From Acanthaster planci (taxonomy: Eukaryota > Echinodermata > Asteroidea > Valvatida > Acanthasteridae): 13,963 nt of DNA. This document shows positions 11,901 through 13,963 of the stretch, piece by piece. The notes under the pieces are model-generated. The model did no database searches. It was not told the origin of the DNA and saw only the letters and a list, made by a program, of their open reading frames with translations. Location of the stretch: assembly GCF_001949145.1 (NCBI RefSeq), contig NW_019091414.1:991048-1005010 (forward strand). The letters run 5' to 3'. The position numbers were made by a program, and so were the translations under genes. Position 1 is the stretch's first letter, and every line of letters starts with the position of its first letter.

Positions 11901-13202
11901 CCTACTGAGTCCACAGCTTGTACCTTCATGTGTGATAACACTGTGGAAGATTAGAAGAATGTGTTTGTTGATTTGTGTTATAGCGCCCTCTATGTTAGCT
12001 CAGACTGTCTGAGTGAACAGTGACTGCAGTCGGCAGAGTCCATGTATCATTTACACAGCTAGGTATCGAGGGTAGAGTTCATGTGTCAACCTGTGGGCGT
12101 GCCTCTGTTGGCATGCACATCACACTCAGTAATAGCCTACACCCAGCCCCTCTCCCTTCACGCTGCCCTGGCTCCGCCCTGCCTCCGCCCTGCCTCCGCC
12201 CTGGCTCCGCCCTGCCGCTGCCCTGTCCAGCTCTACTTTGCCCACTTACATGTAAACCATCGATTGTGTATGTTCCCAATGCAGAGGGAGAAATTAGAGG
12301 CAAAAAGTGTTGGGATATCATCTGCAATTGTAACAGGGAAAAGGGCACTCTATGGGGGGAACTTGCAAAACAACAAAAAACTATAAACCAAGGATCTTTG
12401 AGGGAAATGTTGCAGGAAACTGAATTAATAGGACTCAGACACCAAGATTTGACTTGAAAACAAGGACACAAAGAAATTTATTAATAAAAAATAACCCCCC
12501 CCAAAAAAATGCACAAAAATAAAAGAGCTAAGAGACTGAAAAGACTTGACATCAAAAGACTAAAAGTTTAAAAGGACTAATACCTAAACCAACAGAAGGT
12601 AAAGCGGACCTTATGAGTTTACACTCAGACTTCAATCACTGACTTCTAGCAGAAGAGGGTGCAAGCAGAAAACCACTCTCCAGACTGGTGCCTGCTGATC
12701 TGCTACTCTGAGTTATAGGGGGAAACAGGGGCTTAAACATGTAAACAGGGGGCACGCTACTAAAAAAATCAAGAACTTTAAACTAAAGCTAAACGTTTTT
12801 AAAGGGGAACTACTTTTATGTAAAAACGTGTATTTAATAACATACTCATGTCTGACTCTGCCACACAATCAGTCTGCTGTGTTTCAGAATTAAAGGAGTC
12901 GGCATGCAAGTCTAGATTGAGGTTGTGTTTAAATTACATTTGGCTGTGGCTTCAAATTACACACAACTGAATGGGGAGTGGCTGAAGCCATAATCTTAGA
13001 CTCTTGCATAATCTCTAGCCTCAGCCAAGTTCTTCGGACACAGCTTGGACTCACCCAAGTTTGACCCACTTTGGTTTGGAAACGCAGGCCTGTCACAAAC
13101 ATCAGCTAAAATTTCCACATTTTTCAATTCACAGATTTGTTTCTCGTGCAAGAAGAAGTTTGCTCTTTTCAAGCGTAAGAGTAGATGCAAGCTTTGCAAA
13201 AG
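2846..13202 (+). CDS. spire: Spire actin nucleator, partial gene of ten exons (open at both ends)
   Basis: Coding join: 2846-2971, 3280-3354, 4659-4826, 5804-5890, 6790-6901, 7592-7779, 9150-9288, 9996-10171, 10924-11058, 13135-13202. The joined frame is stop-free for about 424 codons and every exon phase matches its neighbour. Domain order along the joined product is KIND tail (residues 1-42), linker (43-67), WH2-A and B (68-123), WH2-C (124-153), WH2-D (about 154-185), linker with GTBM-like motif and RRHS site (190-357), Spir box (about 361-385) and half a FYVE-like finger (403-424). Known for the family: Spire nucleates actin filaments through tandem WH2 repeats, binds formins of the FMN group through KIND, and sits on vesicle membranes through the FYVE-like finger, working with myosin V in vesicle transport. 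Start codon, most of KIND, the end of the finger and the stop are outside the window. Family identity is secure; exact exon ends are read by eye. Confidence 0.93.
2972..3279 (+). other. spire: Intron between KIND-tail and linker exons
   Basis: 308-base intron, donor GTGAGA and acceptor TTTAG, inserted between codons (phase 0). One TACATGTA lies at 3217-3224. Nothing else stands out. It is the shortest complete intron in the window. Confidence 0.85.
3280..3354 (+). CDS. spire: Spire exon: acidic linker between KIND and WH2-A
   Basis: Twenty-five codons, phase 0 at both ends, beginning [14 protein letters not shown] and ending in Trp. It corresponds to the vertebrate SPIRE1 linker that follows KIND, which is likewise acidic and ends in a Trp shortly before the first WH2 repeat. 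Acceptor TTTCTTTAG ends at 3279; donor GTAAGT at 3355 is a full consensus. An overlapping AG one step downstream (3280-3281) would shift the frame and is not compatible with the neighbours. No motif of its own beyond the Glu run; identity rests on position, phase and the terminal Trp. Confidence 0.85.
3355..4658 (+). other. spire: Intron between linker exon and WH2-A/B exon
   Basis: 1304-base phase-0 intron, donor GTAAGT and acceptor TTCAG. It contains three TACATGTA palindromes (3606-3613, 3784-3791, 4599-4606), a T9 run near 4270 and a second T-run near 4488. Short open frames on both strands show no family resemblance and are taken as chance. Confidence 0.85.
4659..4826 (+). CDS. spire: Spire exon: WH2-A and WH2-B actin-binding repeats
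   Basis: Fifty-six codons, phase 0 at both ends. WH2-A is the stretch [18 protein letters not shown], an amphipathic helix followed by the LKxI/V linker motif. A short spacer with [11 protein letters not shown] leads into WH2-[20 protein letters not shown], completed by the first Val of the next exon. Each WH2 is expected to bind one actin monomer, the helix lying in the cleft between subdomains 1 and 3. The match to vertebrate SPIRE1 ([21 protein letters not shown]) is very close and is one of the strongest identifiers in the window. Acceptor TCCTTCAG ends at 4658; donor is GTGAGG at 4827. The open frame continues to a stop in the intron, so the exon end is set by the donor and the phase of the next exon. 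Confidence 0.95.
4827..5803 (+). other. spire: Intron between WH2-A/B and WH2-C exons
   Basis: 977-base phase-0 intron, donor GTGAGG and acceptor TGTAG after a T-rich tract. I see no repeat, RNA gene or exon in it. A short palindromic stretch CATGTACCGGTACC is at 4936-4949. Confidence 0.8.
5804..5890 (+). CDS. spire: Spire exon: WH2-C actin-binding repeat
   Basis: Twenty-nine codons, phase 0 at both ends. It begins [16 protein letters not shown], matching vertebrate VNGDIPPRLKKSAHEI, and continues with the helix [13 protein letters not shown]. The Val from the next exon completes a canonical LKPV WH2 linker. In the family, WH2-C and the linker before WH2-D contribute strongly to nucleation. 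Acceptor TACCATGTAG ends at 5803, after a T-rich tract. The donor is GTAATA at 5891, weaker than consensus. The frame stays open for 47 more codons into the intron, so retention would give an unrelated tail and then a stop at about 6029. Confidence 0.95.
5891..6789 (+). other. spire: Intron between WH2-C and WH2-D exons
   Basis: 899-base phase-0 intron, donor GTAATA and acceptor TTTGCAG. It contains two copies of a 17-mer ACAGCTTCAAAGACAGC (6438-6454, and 6462-6478 with one change), spaced 24 bases apart. The sequence around 5964-5974 read on the minus strand (GGTTCGAACAC) is a partial match to a pol III B box. Otherwise nothing notable. Confidence 0.8.
6790..6901 (+). CDS. spire: Spire exon: WH2-D, atypical
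   Basis: Thirty-seven codons plus one base (phase 0 in, phase 1 out). It reads [18 protein letters not shown], then [19 protein letters not shown]. The segment [11 protein letters not shown] lines up with the vertebrate WH2-D helix SLHERILEEIK. The linker motif differs: vertebrates have KLRPV here, this protein has PPLAPA, so the usual basic residue is Ala. IRSRPP is the same hexapeptide as in WH2-C, but the codons differ, so it is not a recent copy. Acceptor TTTGCAG ends at 6789 and the donor is GTGGGT at 6902. The leftover G joins AC of the next exon to make Asp. Confidence 0.92.
6902..7591 (+). other. spire: Intron between WH2-D exon and basic-linker exon
   Basis: 690-base phase-1 intron, donor GTGGGT and acceptor TGTAG. 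The last 100 bases are open in the frame of the downstream exon, but there is no splice or homology support for coding use. Nothing else seen. Confidence 0.8.
7592..7779 (+). CDS. spire: Spire exon: basic linker and first half of GTBM-like motif
   Basis: Sixty-two full codons after two bases that complete a split Asp (phase 1 in, phase 0 out). It opens with a strongly basic run ([14 protein letters not shown]), then a Ser- and acid-rich part, then [16 protein letters not shown] at the end. That last piece resembles the vertebrate segment KKLLRAPTLAELDSSESEE, known as the myosin V globular-tail-binding motif (GTBM). The basic run could be a nuclear-localisation-like or lipid- or actin-contacting patch; that is inference. 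The acceptor TGAATGTAG ends at 7591. The donor at 7780 is GTCAGT, less common than GTAAGT. The frame is also open upstream to 7492, but that part lies in the intron. Confidence 0.88.
7850..7899. repeat. Perfect 18-bp inverted repeat with 14-base loop
   Basis: GCGAAATTTGTCGACCCA at 7850-7867 is the exact reverse complement of 7882-7899. The loop is ATGCGTGTTTGGAA (7868-7881). Upstream, CGCATTGG at 7829-7836 is also complementary to CCAATGCG at 7865-7872, so a second fold is possible. The element lies in an intron, 70 bases after the donor. It could be the centre of a foldback or MITE-type element, or an RNA hairpin; no terminal target duplications were identified. Confidence 0.85.
7985..8180 (-). 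mobile_element. Possible tRNA-derived SINE remnant (pol III B box)
   Basis: Reading the minus strand, 8103-8092 is GGTTCGAATCCC, a perfect match to the RNA polymerase III B-box consensus GGTTCGANTCC found in tRNA genes and tRNA-derived SINEs. I could not find a convincing A box in the 30-70 bases upstream, and the T-stem around the box is not well paired, so this is not an intact tRNA gene. The outer limits given are a guess. A chance match is possible. Confidence 0.4.
8000..8024 (+). other. G-quadruplex motif
   Basis: Four G-tracts on the + strand: 8000-8002, 8007-8009, 8013-8018 and 8020-8024, with loops of 4, 3 and 1 bases. This fits the usual G3+N1-7 pattern and stands out in AT-rich intron sequence. 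On the transcribed RNA the same strand would be G-rich. Confidence 0.6.
9150..9288 (+). CDS. spire: Spire exon: acidic and polar linker
   Basis: Forty-six codons plus one base (phase 0 in, phase 1 out). The product starts [10 protein letters not shown], extending the acidic part of the GTBM-like motif from the previous exon, and continues as a polar, Pro- and Gln-containing low-complexity linker ending NAPSFD. It is expected to be disordered. The acceptor is strong (TCTCTTCTCTCCAG, ending at 9149) and the donor GTAAGG at 9289 is good. The leftover A joins CC of the next exon to give Thr. The assignment to Spire rests on frame continuity and splice sites, since the linker is poorly conserved in the family. 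Confidence 0.8.
9289..9995 (+). other. spire: Intron between acidic-linker and RRHS exons
   Basis: 707-base phase-1 intron, donor GTAAGG and acceptor TTCCAG preceded by a strong T-rich tract. AT-rich throughout; no repeat, RNA gene or exon recognised. Confidence 0.8.
9996..10171 (+). CDS. spire: Spire exon: linker with RRHS motif before the Spir box
   Basis: Fifty-eight codons after two bases of a split Thr (phase 1 in, phase 0 out). It contains an acidic repeat-like part ([17 protein letters not shown]), then [18 protein letters not shown]. The PRRHSI core matches the conserved QRRHSIE of vertebrate SPIRE1, upstream of the Spir box. RRHS also fits a basophilic kinase site (R-R-x-S), a prediction only. 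The acceptor TTGTTTTTTCCAG ends at 9995 and the donor GTAAGA is at 10172. The paired [11 protein letters not shown] looks like a small internal duplication. Confidence 0.9.
10217..10400 (-). mobile_element. Possible 3' end of a non-LTR retroelement
   Basis: On the minus strand the sequence runs through a pyrimidine-rich stretch into TTGAAGGCCAAATAAAAACA and then an (AAT)n run that ends near 10217. An A-rich 3' end followed by a short trinucleotide tail is typical of 3' ends of LINEs and SINEs. No reverse-transcriptase coding sequence is visible, so at most this is a 5'-truncated copy. The 5' limit is approximate and the family is not recognised. Confidence 0.35.
10562..10586 (-). other. G-quadruplex motif on the minus strand (C-rich on +)
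   Basis: C-tracts at 10562-10566, 10572-10575, 10578-10580 and 10584-10586 give four G-tracts on the minus strand with loops of 3, 2 and 5 bases. It sits in a C- and A-rich stretch (10540-10600) unlike the surrounding AT-rich intron. Confidence 0.5.
10924..11058 (+). CDS. spire: Spire exon: Spir box
   Basis: Forty-five codons, phase 0 at both ends. [19 protein letters not shown] followed by VKAEIE is nearly identical to the vertebrate Spir box ([23 protein letters not shown]), a helical motif next to the FYVE-like finger. It is regarded as related to Rab-interacting helices of rabphilin/Slp-type proteins. The C-terminal part ([16 protein letters not shown]) is the divergent spacer to the finger and has the same length as in human SPIRE1. 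Acceptor TTGTTTCTCAG ends at 10923. The donor read is GTCCGT at 11059, which is unusual, but only this boundary joins in phase to the next exon and aligns with the family without a gap. Confidence 0.95.
11059..13134 (+). other. spire: Longest complete intron, between Spir-box and FYVE-like exons
   Basis: 2076-base phase-0 intron, donor GTCCGT and acceptor TTCACAG. It holds the 11-bp minisatellite (12166-12225), one TACATGTA (12247-12254), a C8/A7 run at about 12495, and an A-rich stretch at 12529-12590 with imperfect AAAAGACT repeats. Open frames of 101-145 codons at 12020-12471 overlap the minisatellite on both strands and are not accepted as genes. Confidence 0.8.
12166..12225 (+). repeat. 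11-bp GC-rich minisatellite, about 5.5 copies
   Basis: Consensus CCCTGSCTCCG. Copies start at 12166, 12177, 12188, 12199 and 12210, with a partial CCCTG at 12221-12225. The fifth unit is CCCTGCCGCTG; the 5' flank ACGCTG may be a decayed earlier unit. It is CpG-bearing and C-rich on the + strand, in sharp contrast to the AT-rich intron. As 11 is not a multiple of 3 and the unit lacks stops, it opens long frames on both strands. Confidence 0.9.
13135..13202 (+). CDS. spire: Spire exon: first half of FYVE-like zinc finger
   Basis: Twenty-two codons plus two bases (phase 0 in, phase 2 out). The product is [12 protein letters not shown] followed by [10 protein letters not shown] and the start of an Arg codon. 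It has two CxxC pairs 12 residues apart, the first four metal ligands of the FYVE-like finger. Vertebrate SPIRE1 has LCFCCRTRRFSFFTWSYTC then QFCKR, so framework Cys and Phe positions agree. The hydrophobic FFTW/Y loop is replaced by basic LFKRKSR. The acceptor TTTTTCAATTCACAG ends at 13134; donor GTAACG is at 13203. The later Cys pairs must be on an exon beyond the window, since no sensible continuation is visible in 13203-13963. Confidence 0.9.
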
Positions 13203-13963
13203 GTAACGTCAGCTCACCTGTCACATGTAGCACTGTAAATACATCCACTTTGTAGACCATACACAAGCCAAAGTTGGTTTAATCATTCAGGTTTGAATTC
13301 CAGAAGCATTTTTTAATCCCTGTAGCAATGAATTTTTCTTAAAAACACAGGACATGTGAACATATCACCCTTTTTGGCGAGCTGCAAAGCAAGTGCAAGC
13401 CTATGTAATACCAATTTCCGTCTTCTGTTCGTCCGTCCTTGCAGGTCCATAGGTGTTAAAATGTGCCATTGAGTGCTTGTTTGCTGCTTCTTGGAACTCC
13501 ATCAGTATTTAAAGTCTCATATGGCATTAATGCTTAGAAACTTATGAATTTAATGAAAAAATTATAAAAGTTTTGAGTTGTATTGTGTACTTACCCTGTA
13601 GTACATACAGTACATCTGTAATGAGCACTCCTGTAATGTACATGTATGTATGTGTATAGACAGTGTTCAGACGCATACAAATGTACATGTACAGTATGTG
13701 GGGAAAATGTAAGGGATGGGGGGTGAACTCCTAGTGAGAGATTGGGATACTGGTTGTGGGAGGGGTATCTGTAGGAGGAGGATCATGGAGACAAGGTACA
13801 TGTATGTAGAAAGTGGATGATATGCTGGATAAGGTTGGTGTAATGGTTGGGATGGATTAGTGGGATGATGAGACAGCCAGAGTAAGAAGTGAAGAGAATG
13901 ATGGGGAGGGGTGGAGTAGGAGATGGATAGGATGATGGGGAGGGGGTGGAGTAGGAGATGGAT
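13203..13963 (+). other. spire: Start of intron after the FYVE half-finger exon
   Basis: At least 761 bases, donor GTAACG, 3' end beyond the window. It contains three TACATGTA copies (13639-13646, 13684-13691, 13797-13804) and a G-rich tail leading into the minisatellite. A strong splice-acceptor-like sequence ends at 13444 (see findings). I see no sequence encoding the remaining Cys pairs of the finger. Confidence 0.75.
13897..13963 (+). repeat. G-rich purine minisatellite, about 34-bp unit, cut by window end
   Basis: Two near-identical units: 13897-13930 and 13931-13963. They share GATGGGGAGGGG, GTGGAGTAGG and AGATGGAT; the second unit has one extra G and G for A at its first base. The window ends within or at the end of the second unit, so the array probably continues. 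Looser GATGG and GGATGATG pieces at about 13806-13870 may be decayed units. Confidence 0.85.

Noticed and set aside
12020-12471. Overlapping open frames of 101-145 codons on both strands
   Set aside because: All run through the 11-bp minisatellite, whose unit has no stop in any frame; no splice support or family match, and frames overlap on both strands.
1-13963. CRISPR arrays, tRNA or rRNA genes, bacterial operons, phage or viral genes
   Set aside because: None seen on either strand; the window reads as an ordinary intron-rich animal gene.

Overview
The window is eukaryotic, from an animal. Short open stretches bounded by GT...AG splice signals are separated by long AT-rich introns, and there are no bacterial-style genes. 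Joined in order on the + strand, ten of these stretches give one continuous reading frame of about 424 codons. I recognise it as the actin-nucleation factor Spire: end of the KIND domain, four WH2 actin-binding repeats, a basic and acidic linker with a probable myosin V binding motif, the Spir box, and the first half of the FYVE-like zinc finger. Assignment rests on remembered family sequence and on agreement of exon phases; no search was run. Frequent TACATGTA palindromes, small introns (0.3-2.1 kb) and minisatellites suggest a marine invertebrate such as an echinoderm, hemichordate, cephalochordate or mollusc. The species cannot be fixed from this sequence.

Layout. 1-2845: non-coding, taken as the intron before the first visible exon; the start codon and most of the KIND domain lie upstream of the window. 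2846-3354: two exons for the end of KIND and the linker to the WH2 cluster. 4659-6901: three exons for WH2-A and -B, WH2-C, and WH2-D. 7592-10171: three exons for the low-complexity linker, with a Lys-rich run, a GTBM-like motif and an RRHS site. 10924-11058: Spir box. 13135-13202: first half of the FYVE-like finger. 13203-13963: start of the next intron, ending inside a G-rich minisatellite. No convincing continuation of the finger is visible, so the gene is open at both ends of the window.

The introns hold the non-genic interest: a perfect 18-bp inverted repeat (7850-7899), a pol III B-box (8092-8103, minus strand) in a probable SINE remnant, two G-quadruplex motifs, an 11-bp GC-rich minisatellite (12166-12225), a probable retroelement 3' tail (about 10217-10400), and 18 exact copies of TACATGTA, none inside an exon.

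This is an ordinary housekeeping/cytoskeletal locus; I found no new biological system. The points most worth a second look are the atypical WH2-D, the basic FYVE loop, the GTBM candidate, the 7850-7899 foldback and the strong acceptor at 13444.
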